Assembly: GCA_040880525.1 (NCBI GenBank)
Contig: JBBDIG010000013.1
Coordinates: 1 to 42,967 of the forward strand
Direction of reading: 5' to 3'
DNA from: Bacteroidia bacterium
Lineage (GTDB): Bacteria > Bacteroidota > Bacteroidia > CAILMK01 > JBBDIG01
Length of the DNA stretch: 42,967 nt
This document shows positions 34,698 through 42,967 of the stretch, in pieces. A model generated the notes under the pieces. The model was not told the DNA's origin. It ran no database searches and was given only the letters and a program-made list of their open reading frames with translations. Made by a program: the position numbers and the translations under genes. Position 1 is the first letter of the stretch, and each line of letters starts with the position of its first letter.

Positions 34698-36482
34698 TCA
34701 AAATACCCACTTCCCGCTTTCAATTAATTTACCCGCAATTTTCCTCCTTAACGCCACCGTGTTTACTATTTTGAATTTAGTGAAGCGCTTGAGGCCCATC
34801 AGCATCATGCGCTGTTCGTCTCCGTGGGTGAAAGCTGCAATGGCGTGCTTGCCGCAGAGGTTGATCTGCTCCAGAGCATCGCTCAGATAAACCTGCGTCA
34901 TCCACATGTAGGGCGAAGATTCGTCTTCGCCACTGCTCCCGGTGCGCTTCATTGTCCGCAGCAATGCCGATTCCGCAGCAAATACCTTGATCATCATATC
35001 CGTTATATCCATGATGATTTCCTGCTCCTTTTCCAGGTCCTGCATCAGCTTTTGTGCGGCAGCCCCGGCCACCATCAGGATCGCCTTCTTAGTATTAGCA
35101 ATAGCCTTCAGTTCTGCGGCAAAGGGGCTTTCATCACTTTCGCCAAAGTCGGGGATTGACATCAGCTCTGCCTGCACCGCCTTTGCCGGGCCCATTAAGT
35201 CGAGCTGGCCTTTAAGGGCGCGCTTCATCAGCATATCCACCGTGAGCAGCCGGTTGATCTCGTTGGTTCCTTCAAAAATGCGGTTGATACGTGAATCGCG
35301 ATAGGCGCGGGCAGCGGGATATTCCTCGCTATAGCCATAACCACCATAGATCTGCACCATCTCATCCACCACGTAGTCCAGCATCTCGGATCCAAGCACC
35401 TTCAGCATGGCGCATTCAATGGCATATTCCTCCGCAGCGCCCATTAATGCCTCAGAGTATTCGCTGCCTGCATCTTCCATTTCCTGGCCCTTTTGGCGGA
35501 TGAGATCGCTTACCCGGTAGGTGGCCGATTCTGTTGCAAATATGAGAATGGCCTGTTCTGCCAGTTTATGCTGAATGGCTCCGAAACCAGAAATGGCTTG
35601 CCCGAACTGCTGCCGTTCATTGGCATATTGCACTGACCTGTTGAGGCAGGTAATGGCACCGCCCACTACCATAGCGCAGAGTTTGAAGCGCCCGATGTTG
35701 AGAATATTAAAAGCGATTTTGGCCCCTTTCCCGGCATCGCCCAGGAGGTTTTCTTTCGGCACTTTTACATTGTCAAAAAAGATCTGCGTGGTAGAAGAGC
35801 CTTTGATTCCCATCTTTCGTTCCTCGTCTCCACGCTTCAGCCCTTCGCTATCAGCCGACACAATAAAGGCAGAAAAGCCCTGCTTGTCGTCCGGCAGGTT
35901 ATCGCCTGAAATTTGGGCAAATACGATGAAGAGATCAGCAAATCCGCCATTGGTGATCCACATTTTCTGGCCGGTCAGTAAATAGTGGTTACCATCTTCG
36001 GAGAGTTCGGCTTTTGTCCGGGCTGCCAGTGCATCCGATCCGGATCCCGGCTCTGTGAGGCAATAGGCCGCTTTTAGCTCGCCAGTAGCAAGCTTGGGCA
36101 AATACTGCTGGCGCTGGGCCTCAGTGCCGTAATAGAGAATAGGCAGCGTGCCGATGCCTGTGTGGGCCGCCAGCGAAACGCCAAAAGAATTGCTTTTGCC
36201 AATGGCTACAGAAATAGCCGTATTGGTATTGAATCCCTTGCCGAGGCCACCATACTTTTCCGGCAGCGCTGTGCCCAGCAGGCCCATTTCACCTGCCTTG
36301 TCCAGGAGTTCCTGTACTAATCCCGGCTTTTGCTTATCAATATCTTCCACATGAGGCCATATTTCTTTCTCAATAAACTCATGCGCAACATCTGCCATCA
36401 TTCTCGATTCTTCATCCAGATCAGATGGTGTGAAAATATCTTCAGGAGCTATTTCTTTTATTAGCCATTCTCCACCTTTCAT
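34698..36482 (-). CDS. Acyl-CoA dehydrogenase with C-terminal extension
   Basis: 594 aa, longer than the usual 380-aa ACAD and like the VLCAD/ACAD9 type. It catalyses the first, FAD-linked step of fatty-acid beta-oxidation. Motifs include the FAD/substrate segment LTEPGSGSDALAARTKA, GQKMWITNGGFADLF and the catalytic-Glu motif RIFEGTNEIN (around residue 410). The extension (about 430-594) is helical. It starts at MKGGEW, 71 bp downstream of the thiolase gene, and the two form a beta-oxidation operon on the minus strand. Confidence 0.93.
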   Translation of the reverse strand: MKGGEWLIKEIAPEDIFTPSDLDEESRMMADVAHEFIEKEIWPHVEDIDKQKPGLVQELLDKAGEMGLLGTALPEKYGGLGKGFNTNTAISVAIGKSNSFGVSLAAHTGIGTLPILYYGTEAQRQQYLPKLATGELKAAYCLTEPGSGSDALAARTKAELSEDGNHYLLTGQKMWITNGGFADLFIVFAQISGDNLPDDKQGFSAFIVSADSEGLKRGDEERKMGIKGSSTTQIFFDNVKVPKENLLGDAGKGAKIAFNILNIGRFKLCAMVVGGAITCLNRSVQYANERQQFGQAISGFGAIQHKLAEQAILIFATESATYRVSDLIRQKGQEMEDAGSEYSEALMGAAEEYAIECAMLKVLGSEMLDYVVDEMVQIYGGYGYSEEYPAARAYRDSRINRIFEGTNEINRLLTVDMLMKRALKGQLDLMGPAKAVQAELMSIPDFGESDESPFAAELKAIANTKKAILMVAGAAAQKLMQDLEKEQEIIMDITDMMIKVFAAESALLRTMKRTGSSGEDESSPYMWMTQVYLSDALEQINLCGKHAIAAFTHGDEQRMMLMGLKRFTKFKIVNTVALRRKIAGKLIESGKWVF

Positions 36483-36553
36483 ACTGATTGGTATTTAAAT
36501 TTTTGAACATTAAAATATTTGAATACTAAATCTCAACTGGCTAACGGGAAAAC

Positions 36554-37726
36554 TTAATTAAGCCTTTCAATCACTCCCGCAATTCCCTGCCCTCCACCGA
36601 TGCAGGCGGTTACCAAACCAAATTTCTGATTCCTGCGCCTCAATTCATTAATGATGCTTATCGAGAGCTTGGCACCGGTACAACCCAATGGATGGCCGAG
36701 GGCGATGGCACCACCGTTTACATTTACGATCTCAGGGTTCAGGCCCGCCTCACGAATTACTGCAAGGGACTGGGCAGCAAAGGCTTCATTCAATTCCACG
36801 AGGTTGATATCCGAAATGCTCAATCCTGCCTGCTTCAGCGCTTTCGGGATAGCATTCACCGGGCCTATGCCCATCACGCGCGGATCCACACCGACAGCCG
36901 CACAACTTACCAGCCGGGCCACCGGTTCCAGCTTCAGTTCTTTTACCATTTTTTCGCTCATCACCAGCACGAAAGCTGCGCCATCAGAGGTCTGCGAGGA
37001 ATTTCCGGCCGTTACCGAACCGCCTGCTGCAAAGACGGGCTTCAGTTTGGAAAGCACCTCCAGCGAAGTATCCGGGCGCGGCCCCTCGTCCGTATCTACT
37101 GTGAAATTGCGGGTTTTGCGTTTTCCCTCGGCCACATATACATCCTCAATTTCCACCGGAACTATTTCATCTTTATATCGTCCTTCCTTTATGGCTTTCA
37201 GCGCTTTCTGATGGCTTTGATAAGAAAATTCATCCTGGTCCTCCCGACTCACTTTGTAGTCTTTTGCCACTTCCTCAGCCGTTAATCCCATGCCCAGGTA
37301 GTAATGCGGATTTTCCTTCGCCACCTCGTAGTTGGGAACCGTCTTCCAGCCCACCGTAGGAACCAGGCTCATGCTTTCTGTGCCGCCAGCAATGATGCAG
37401 TCCGCCATGCCCATTTTTATCTTGGCCGTAGCAATAGCGATGGTCTCTAATCCGGAGCCGCAATAGCGATTGACCGTCATGCCCGGCACATGCTCCGGAA
37501 GGCTCATGAGCGCGATCATCCTCCCGATCTGCAGGCCCTGTTCTGCTTCCGGTACGGCATTGCCTACAATCAGATCATCCACTCTTTGCGGGTCCAGTTC
37601 AGGCGTTTGTTCCAGCAAATGCCGGATTATATCGCGCGCCATATTATCGGGTCTGTAAAACCTGAAACCGCCTTTACCAGCCTTGCCAACCGCTGTTCTG
37701 AATCCTTTTATTATGAATGCGTCCAT
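36554..37726 (-). CDS. Acetyl-CoA C-acyltransferase (thiolase)
   Basis: 390 aa. It has the acyl-acceptor cysteine in NRYCGSGLE (Cys89), the NEAFAAQSLAV motif, GHPLGCTGAK (His345) and the base Cys375 in CIGGGQG, a complete thiolase active site. It cleaves 3-ketoacyl-CoA to acetyl-CoA in beta-oxidation, or the reverse in synthesis. It is the first gene of the unit with the acyl-CoA dehydrogenase. The hydratase/3-hydroxyacyl-CoA dehydrogenase gene that usually precedes it in Bacteroidota is not here; a repeat half-copy is upstream instead. Confidence 0.94.
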   Translation of the reverse strand: MDAFIIKGFRTAVGKAGKGGFRFYRPDNMARDIIRHLLEQTPELDPQRVDDLIVGNAVPEAEQGLQIGRMIALMSLPEHVPGMTVNRYCGSGLETIAIATAKIKMGMADCIIAGGTESMSLVPTVGWKTVPNYEVAKENPHYYLGMGLTAEEVAKDYKVSREDQDEFSYQSHQKALKAIKEGRYKDEIVPVEIEDVYVAEGKRKTRNFTVDTDEGPRPDTSLEVLSKLKPVFAAGGSVTAGNSSQTSDGAAFVLVMSEKMVKELKLEPVARLVSCAAVGVDPRVMGIGPVNAIPKALKQAGLSISDINLVELNEAFAAQSLAVIREAGLNPEIVNVNGGAIALGHPLGCTGAKLSISIINELRRRNQKFGLVTACIGGGQGIAGVIERLN

Positions 37727-37830
37727 AAGTTATCGTATTTAATTTCAGGGAAAATTCTCAAATAGAGATTCCCCATTGTGTTTAAATGAACGTGAAAAGA
37801 ATTGGTTTGATCTGCCCACAATATCCAATG

Positions 37831-37907
37831 GTACGAAGAGGGCTGAAGCCTTGAGGAAAAGAGGGCTCGTTTTTACCCTGCCCTGAATGAAGGACAGGGC
37901 TATTGAA
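37831..37907 (+). repeat. MITE-like repeat, half-copy (arm B)
   Basis: Begins GTACGAAGAGGGCTGAAGCC, then GGCTCGTTTTTACCCTGCCC and TGAATGAAGGACAGGGC. It aligns with the right arm of the 28593-28745 element (GTACAAAAAGGGCTGAAGCC, TTTTACCCTGCCCT, CAGGGC). Only one arm is present. It lies 105 bp upstream of the thiolase start codon. Confidence 0.6.
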
Positions 37908-38001
37908 GGGGAAGCATGTACCCGTGCCACTCTGGATAGCCAAGCTCAGGTTTCAATGGCCGGATATTACGCTGATGTTGGTTGTCCGTATTTCAGGGCA
38001 C

Positions 38002-38049
38002 AAAAAAACACCTGAAGGAATATCAAATACGACATTCGCTTCAGGTGTT
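38002..38049 (-). terminator. Terminator of the DUF4168 genes
   Basis: AACACCTGAAG (38007-38017) and CTTCAGGTGTT (38039-38049) form an 11-bp perfect stem. On the minus strand it is followed by a run of seven T (38002-38008). It is 72 bp after the stop of the last DUF4168 gene. Confidence 0.75.
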
Positions 38050-38120
38050 GAAACAGGGAACAAAAGGGGAATTTAACTGTCCTCTTATTTCCCGGCTAAG
38101 TGCTCATTTTCCTGCAGTTC

Positions 38121-38564
38121 TTAGCCTTGCATGTGCTCCTGTAGTTTCTTTTGCAATTCAGGATCTCTCTGCATCTGCGATGCAATTTCCTGATAGCGCT
38201 CAATGCTCAATCCATGCTCTTCGATCTTCTCTTCCATCTTCTTTTGGGCTTCGGTCTGGATCGTTCCTAATTCCTGAACTACAGCTTCATAGTTTTTATT
38301 CTCTTCTGGCGTAAGTTCAATCTCGGCTTCAGGGTTCTGCTGGGCCTGCTGAATCTCGTTATAGCGCTGCACGTCAAAGCCTTGTTCTTCTACTGCGCCT
38401 ACCATTTTCTGCTGTGCCTCCTGATTAACGGATTGCACTTCCTGGAATGCCGCAGCAAACTGTTCAATTTCCTTCTCAGAAACTTCCTTCTGGGTCTCCG
38501 TCTGGGCGAAACCAGCCGTAGCACCAAAAAGAATAATCATTAATAAACTCGTGATCTTTTTCAT
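38121..38564 (-). CDS. DUF4168 protein, exported, with internal duplication
   Basis: 147 aa with a signal peptide ending GFAQ. The mature part is acidic and glutamine-rich, with two tandem copies of a helical unit of about 50 residues: EVQSVNQEAQQKMVGAVEEQ then DVQRYNEIQQAQQ, and ELGTIQTEAQKKMEEKIEEH then SIERYQEIASQMQRD. DUF4168 proteins are widespread and unassigned; helical pairs that may be chaperone- or stress-like. It is the second of two tandem paralogues, 32 bp after the first. Confidence 0.75.
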   Translation of the reverse strand: MKKITSLLMIILFGATAGFAQTETQKEVSEKEIEQFAAAFQEVQSVNQEAQQKMVGAVEEQGFDVQRYNEIQQAQQNPEAEIELTPEENKNYEAVVQELGTIQTEAQKKMEEKIEEHGLSIERYQEIASQMQRDPELQKKLQEHMQG

Positions 38565-38596
38565 TGCTTCAATTTTTATTTAGGTGATGTAAATTA

Positions 38597-39145
38597 TTAA
38601 TTCGGTTGTTGTTGCAATTCCCGGAACCTTTCCTGTAACCGTGTATCGGCTTGCAGTGCCATTCCAATTTCCTGATACCGCGTTTCTTCCAGTCCTGCTT
38701 CCTCTATTTTCTCTTGCATCTTTTGCTGCGCCCCGGCCTGAATAATTTCCACTTCCTGGCTCACGACATTATACTGCTGAAGCTCTTCTTCTGTAGCGTC
38801 TGCTTGCTGTGTGGGGTCCTGCTCTGCCTGCTGTATTGCGCTGAATCGCTGGACATCCATCTCACTTTCAATAGCTGTTACCATTTCATCTTGTGCTTCC
38901 TTGTTGATGACCTGGGCATGTTCCACCACCTCAGCAAACTGCTGAAGTTCTTCATCACTTACCTCCGTTGCCTCTGGCTGCTGTTGCTGAAATGGCTCAG
39001 GATCTTGTGGGGCCTCGGCTGGATCATGTTCCATTGCCGTCTGATCATCCACCTCCTGATCATTGTTATTTTCTGCTGTTTCCTGTTGGCAGCCAAACAT
39101 TAAGAGCAGGCCCGCAATGATGCTTCCAAAATACTTTAAATTCAT
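38597..39145 (-). CDS. DUF4168 lipoprotein, first of a tandem pair
   Basis: 182 aa. The signal ends LMFGC (Cys19), so this copy is a lipoprotein, and an acidic Gln/Glu/Asp linker of about 45 residues follows. Then come two helical units matching those of the downstream gene: EHAQVINKEAQDEMVTAIES with DVQRFSAIQQAEQD, and EVEIIQAGAQQKMQEKIEEA with TRYQEIGMALQAD. The pair probably arose by gene duplication and was given different localisation, one anchored and one soluble in the periplasm. The upstream 435 bp are AT-rich and hold its promoter. Confidence 0.72.
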   Translation of the reverse strand: MNLKYFGSIIAGLLLMFGCQQETAENNNDQEVDDQTAMEHDPAEAPQDPEPFQQQQPEATEVSDEELQQFAEVVEHAQVINKEAQDEMVTAIESEMDVQRFSAIQQAEQDPTQQADATEEELQQYNVVSQEVEIIQAGAQQKMQEKIEEAGLEETRYQEIGMALQADTRLQERFRELQQQPN

Positions 39146-39580
39146 AATTTTAATTGAATTTGATTGTGAATAAACCTTCCCGAATTTTTAACCGGAACGC
39201 TTAAAAAATGTTGAAATAAATTTAAAAGGGTGCGAAGATAAAAAATATTGCAGTAACGCCATAATTATTATCATATTGCACTTTTTTCAGAACAATTTTT
39301 AAAATAATTCCTGCGATCGGAAAAACCTTCATTATTTATCAGAATCAATACCAAAAAGCATTGTTGATTTAAGCAGACTTCCTGCCCGTTTTTCACACAT
39401 AGGCCGCATCAATAATTTCATGATTTTACACATATATTATAATATTAAATATAGGTATAAAAAAGCAACTAAATAAAATGTGCAAATTATTTAAGAAATC
39501 CAATATCTGGATTTTCAAAGAGCCAAAAAAACTTCAACATTGATATTCAGAAGGTGTTATAGTCTTTCAAAAAAAGCACT
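39146..39580. other. AT-rich divergent promoter region
   Basis: 435 bp between the divergent DUF4168 and sugar-dehydrogenase genes contain no supported gene. It is very AT-rich (runs of A/T from 39240 on). A minus-strand TATCTTCG box at 39233-39240 resembles the -7 element for the DUF4168 genes. Confidence 0.45.
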
Positions 39581-40720
39581 ATGAATAGTTCAGAAAAATA
39601 CATTCTTTCTCAGGTAAAAATTTATCTGGCAGCAACCTTCTTTTTCCTGTTAGTTTCTGGCTCAGCCTGCGGACAGAAAAAGAAAGTAGAAACGGAACAG
39701 GGCGAAGTAGCGGTCCGGGAGATTGCCCAAAACCTGGAGCATCCCTGGGGAATGGCCTTTTTGCCGGATGGCCGGTTGCTGGTTACCGAACGCTCCGGCC
39801 AGCTCAGGATCCTCTCAAACGATACCACGCTGTCTGATCCGCTCCAGGGTGTTCCCGAAGTTTTTGCCAAAGGACAAGGGGGCTTGCTGGATGTAGCCCT
39901 TGACCCTGATTTTGAGACAAACAGCCTCGTCTATCTCTCTTATGCGGAACCCGGCCCGGATAATACTGCTTCTACAGCGCTGGGCCGTGGAAGGCTTGAG
40001 GGCAACAGCATCCGCGACTTCTCGGTCATTTTCAGGCAGGAGCCAAAGGTGGATGGTTCGAATCACTTTGGAAGCAGGATCGTCTTTTTTAAAGGCAAGA
40101 TATTTCTGACACTTGCTGAGCGTTTCAAATTTGATCCGGCACAGGATCTTTCCAATCATCTCGGTGCTATTGTGCGCATTAACCGGGACGGCTCTATTCC
40201 ACCGGATAATCCATTCGCTGATCAGAATGATGCTGAAGATGCCATCTGGACTTATGGTCATCGAAATATCCAGGCTGCGGCTATTGATCCGAATACCGGA
40301 AACTTCTGGGTGGCCGAGATGGGCCCGCAAGATGGTGATGAACTAAACCTGATAACGGCTGGAAATAACTATGGCTGGCCCATCGTGTCATGGGGCGAAA
40401 ACTATGACGGCTCCGATATACCAGATCCTCCGACACGCCCCGAATTTACAGATGCTGTAGTGAAATGGACACCGGTAATCTCTCCCTCCGGTATGGAATT
40501 TTACACCGGAGATATATTCCCGGAATGGCAGGGGAAAATGCTGATTGGCGGCCTGTCCTCAAAGGCCCTGGTGGTAGTAACGGTAAATGGCGAACAGGCC
40601 AAAGAATCTGACAGGCTTGATCTGGGAGCGCGGATCAGGAATGTAAAGCAAGCACCCGATGGTTCTGTTTATTTGCTAACGGACCAGAACAATGGCAAAA
40701 TTTTGCGGCTGACCAAATAA
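39581..40720 (+). CDS. PQQ-dependent sugar dehydrogenase-like lipoprotein
   Basis: 379 aa with a lipobox (SGSAC, Cys30), so it is membrane-anchored in the periplasm. The rest is a six-bladed beta-propeller of the soluble glucose/aldose dehydrogenase (YliI/GSDH) type: LEHPWGMAFLPDGRLLVTER, GQGGLLDVALDPDF, the PQQ-site His motif SNHFGSRIVF, and NYGWPIVSWGENYDG. It would oxidise aldose sugars with PQQ as cofactor and pass electrons to the membrane. No PQQ biosynthesis genes are seen here, so PQQ is imported or encoded elsewhere. Confidence 0.9.
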   Translation: MNSSEKYILSQVKIYLAATFFFLLVSGSACGQKKKVETEQGEVAVREIAQNLEHPWGMAFLPDGRLLVTERSGQLRILSNDTTLSDPLQGVPEVFAKGQGGLLDVALDPDFETNSLVYLSYAEPGPDNTASTALGRGRLEGNSIRDFSVIFRQEPKVDGSNHFGSRIVFFKGKIFLTLAERFKFDPAQDLSNHLGAIVRINRDGSIPPDNPFADQNDAEDAIWTYGHRNIQAAAIDPNTGNFWVAEMGPQDGDELNLITAGNNYGWPIVSWGENYDGSDIPDPPTRPEFTDAVVKWTPVISPSGMEFYTGDIFPEWQGKMLIGGLSSKALVVVTVNGEQAKESDRLDLGARIRNVKQAPDGSVYLLTDQNNGKILRLTK

Positions 40721-40773
40721 GATGAAGAGGAATCTATAAGGTCTGTTCATGGCTTTAATATCCTGATCTATAA

Positions 40774-42069
40774 ATGGAAATAAAAGAAGCGCTGCACACC
40801 TTCAGCAGCTATAGCTTATGGCTGGTAATCATCGGTATTGCCATCATTGCGGTTTCAGTCCTTCCCCGGATATTGGCCAGCTTCCCGTTTTCCATGCCAA
40901 TTGGTTTGCTCGTTTTTGGCTATGCTGTTGTTGCCTTGCCCTTCGGTTTAGATGCACCGGATGTCAATGCACAAAGCAAGTTTGCTGAACACCTCACTGA
41001 ACTGGGCGTGATTATATCGCTCATGGGAGCAGGACTGAAGATTGACCGTCCGCCAAGCCTGAAGGGATGGAGCGTAACCTGGCGGCTGCTCGGCATTACG
41101 ATGGTCATTACGATCGCGCTTTCAGCCTTTATCGGGTGGTGGTTTCTGGCCTTTGCACCTGCCACGGCCATGCTGCTCGGAGCCGTTATAGCCCCTACCG
41201 ATCCTGTCCTCGCCTCAGAAGTGCAGGTAGCTTCTCCGGGTAAATCTGCACCGGATGATGAAGATTCCCAACGTGCGCATCACAAAGCCGAGGATGAACT
41301 GCGGTTTGCGCTCACCTCTGAAGCCGGCCTCAATGACGGCCTGGCATTTCCCTTTACAAATATGGCCATTGCCATGGTGATTGCCGGTGCTCATCCGGCC
41401 GGCTGGTTCGGCACCTGGCTTTCGATCCATGTGCTGTACGAAATGGCGGTGGCGGTAATTATAGGACTTGGGCTGGGTTATTTGCTGGCCCGTTTGCTGA
41501 TGGCAATTCCGGCCGATAGCCATATCGCCAAAGCCATGACCGGTTTGGGCGCATTGGCTGCTACGCTGCTTTTGTACGGAACCACTGAATTTTTTGGCGG
41601 CTACGGATTTCTGGCAACTTTTGTAGGCGCTGTGATGATTCGGCAATATAAACCTCACCACCCGCTTCATAAACCAATGCATATTCTTACTGAAAAATTA
41701 GAACGCATCTTAACTGCCATTATCCTGCTGGCACTGGGCGCTGCCATTGCAGGGGGTCTGTTGGCCGCACTCAACTGGAAGCTGATCGTTTGTGCCGTAC
41801 TGATCATCTTCGTTGTACGTCCGGTAGCCGGCATGGCCGGGCTTGCAGGATCTAAAGCTGCTCCGTGGCGCGAGCGACTGGCCATCAGCTTCCTCGGGAT
41901 CAGGGGAATTGGATCATTGTACTATCTTGCCTACGCCCTTAATCAGCAGGATTTTGCCGGTTCCGAAACGCTTTGGGCGCTGGTGGCCCTGGTGATCGTA
42001 ATTTCAATATTTGTACATGGAATCACTGCCACGCCCATAACTGAGAAGCTAGATAAAATGCGCACCTGA
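40774..42069 (+). CDS. CPA1-family cation/proton antiporter
   Basis: 431 aa with 12 or so membrane helices. It has the monovalent cation-proton antiporter core: helix 5-like IAPTDPVLASEVQV and the ion-binding ND motif in SEAGLNDGLAFPF, as in NhaP/Na+/H+ exchangers. Between them is a charged cytosolic insertion (about 150-178, SPGKSAPDDEDSQRAHHKAE). The C-terminal helices are conserved (ERLAISFLGIRGIGSLYYLA). It exchanges Na+ or K+ for protons for pH and salt balance. No regulatory RCK/TrkA domain follows. Confidence 0.9.
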   Translation: MEIKEALHTFSSYSLWLVIIGIAIIAVSVLPRILASFPFSMPIGLLVFGYAVVALPFGLDAPDVNAQSKFAEHLTELGVIISLMGAGLKIDRPPSLKGWSVTWRLLGITMVITIALSAFIGWWFLAFAPATAMLLGAVIAPTDPVLASEVQVASPGKSAPDDEDSQRAHHKAEDELRFALTSEAGLNDGLAFPFTNMAIAMVIAGAHPAGWFGTWLSIHVLYEMAVAVIIGLGLGYLLARLLMAIPADSHIAKAMTGLGALAATLLLYGTTEFFGGYGFLATFVGAVMIRQYKPHHPLHKPMHILTEKLERILTAIILLALGAAIAGGLLAALNWKLIVCAVLIIFVVRPVAGMAGLAGSKAAPWRERLAISFLGIRGIGSLYYLAYALNQQDFAGSETLWALVALVIVISIFVHGITATPITEKLDKMRT

Positions 42070-42231
42070 AACTGAATTTTCAACGTAGTTACATCCATAG
42101 ACGAACCTGAAAACACATTTCTGGAATGCTTTTCGATTTTCATCAATACCGGTTATTCTGCGGCCAAATACTTAATTTTGACCGGTGGGTAGAAAAGAAC
42201 AACTGGTTTAAAAACTTAAAGACGAGAACTT

Positions 42232-42864
42232 ATGAAATGGATATACAGCCGAAAGCAAAAATTGATTATTGCAGTGACGCTGATCGTAGTATTGGCGATG
42301 GCCGTATGGAGCAATCTTTCAGAACGAAATAAATTGGAAAAACTTAATCACTCATTTGTTTCCATTTATGAAGACCGGCTTTTAGTGGAAAGCTATATAT
42401 ACAAGCTTTCGGAATTATTGCATAAAAAAGAGGCAATCATAAATTCAAATTCCGGAAATAGCAGAAGTACCAAAAAAGAATTGCATAAATTAGATAATGA
42501 AATAAATGACTTAATCGCACAATATGAAGTTACTTTTCTCACCACCGCTGAGGCAATATATTTTCAAAGGCTAAAGGATATTCTGGATGACGGGAAAAAG
42601 GCAGAAAGCAATGGTGGTTCCTTAAGGGCAGAGGAGCAAAAAAAAATAAGATCATCGCTGCTGATCCTCTCTAAACTCTCGGATATACAAGTGGCAGAGG
42701 GCGCGAGAATAAAGGACGAATCAAAAAAGTTAATGCTCGGTAGCGCTGTATCCTCGCAATTTGATATGGCACTTTTAATTATAATTGGATTGGCACTTCA
42801 GGGATTGCTTTTGGCCTCACAATCGCTAAAAGATAAATTTGACCAAAATTATAATTTGAATTAA
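42232..42864 (+). CDS. Stand-alone membrane sensor with a four-helix bundle
   Basis: 210 aa: a membrane helix at 10-27, then a periplasmic region of about 150 residues that is all helical and charged (SIYEDRLLVESYIYKLSELL, KKELHKLDNEINDLIAQYE, then two more helices), and a second membrane helix at about 178-197. The helical bundle resembles the 4HB_MCP ligand domain of chemoreceptors. There is no output part: the second helix is followed by only 13 residues, where receptors have HAMP and signalling domains. It could be a stand-alone sensor that works with another protein, or a truncated receptor. Confidence 0.6.
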   Translation: MKWIYSRKQKLIIAVTLIVVLAMAVWSNLSERNKLEKLNHSFVSIYEDRLLVESYIYKLSELLHKKEAIINSNSGNSRSTKKELHKLDNEINDLIAQYEVTFLTTAEAIYFQRLKDILDDGKKAESNGGSLRAEEQKKIRSSLLILSKLSDIQVAEGARIKDESKKLMLGSAVSSQFDMALLIIIGLALQGLLLASQSLKDKFDQNYNLN

Positions 42865-42945
42865 AATAATTGCAAAACCATTTTTTTATTTAAAATTATG
42901 GTTAAAATTAATTTTATAGGTATAGGCGCTTAGGTAGCAATATGT

Positions 42946-42953
42946 TATTTTTG
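42946..42953 (+). promoter_or_regulatory. Promoter (-7 box) of the gene at the right edge
   Basis: TATTTTTG followed by C is a perfect TAnnTTTGc box five bases before an ATG at 42958. The distance is unusually short, so transcription would start at or very near the start codon, unless a later codon is used. Confidence 0.35.
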
Positions 42954-42957
42954 CTCC

Positions 42958-42967
42958 ATGTTAAAGA
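42958..42967 (+). CDS. Start of a gene cut by the right edge
   Basis: ATG TTA AAG A begins a frame 10 bases before the window ends. It is placed right after a good promoter box. Nothing can be said of its product. Confidence 0.25.

Noticed and set aside
42865-42957. AACCAT/ATGGTT hairpin as a terminator after the sensor gene
   Set aside because: The stem is only 6 bp of weak pairs and the T run lies in the loop; it does not look like a working terminator.

Overview
This window is a chromosomal segment of a Bacteroidota bacterium, probably close to the Cytophagales/Chitinophagales/Saprospirales; a finer placement is not possible from sequence alone. The evidence is a type IX secretion C-terminal domain on one secreted protein, many signal-peptide and lipoprotein products, SPOR and DUF4168 families, no obvious Shine-Dalgarno sites, several TAnnTTTG-like promoter boxes and the purH-mreB pair. 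Most of the window is ordinary core and envelope genes. Accessory or decaying DNA lies at the left edge (1-600), at 13.8-14.2 kb, at 28.5-28.8 kb and at 33-34.7 kb.

Layout. 1-500: the tail of an IS91-like transposase, a hairpin repeat and the C-terminal stub of a Fic protein. 0.6-11.1 kb, almost all minus strand: rluA-type pseudouridine synthase, TlpA-like lipoprotein, gatB, glutathione peroxidase, a GT87-like membrane protein, an M23 peptidase, a rhomboid protease and a PIG-L-type deacetylase. 11.6-13.9 kb: a T9SS-exported protein, a 53-aa small gene, tRNA-Arg(ACG) and terminators. 14.0-16.9 kb: an internally deleted hicB remnant, a Crp/Fnr regulator with an alpha/beta hydrolase, and a SPOR protein. 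17.0-25.7 kb: a very large alpha-2-macroglobulin lipoprotein, an AI-2E family transporter and a soluble PAS histidine kinase. 25.9-28.5 kb: purH-mreB, followed by a 153-bp inverted-repeat element instead of mreC. 29.2-33.1 kb: four unassigned envelope genes. 33.0-34.7 kb: a heavily damaged RHS/immunity-like locus. 34.7-37.7 kb: acyl-CoA dehydrogenase and thiolase. 38.1-39.1 kb: tandem DUF4168 genes. 39.6-42.9 kb: a PQQ-type sugar dehydrogenase, a CPA1 antiporter and a stand-alone four-helix-bundle sensor.

The most interesting part is the decaying polymorphic-toxin-like locus on the minus strand at 33.4-34.65 kb. There an RHS core lost everything after its NHLGNV motif, a YwqK/MORN-type lipoprotein is cut by a TAG where its repeat expects Trp, and a small downstream gene is frameshifted by a perfect 8-bp tandem duplication. 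Two families of short dispersed palindromic repeats lie at the edges of broken or truncated genes. One is a hairpin with a compensatory base change between its two copies. The other is a MITE-like family whose only full inverted repeat lies directly after mreB. No complete, clearly new system is intact here. The best candidates for undescribed function are the unassigned cluster at 29.2-33.1 kb and the small damaged gene at 33.4-33.6 kb.
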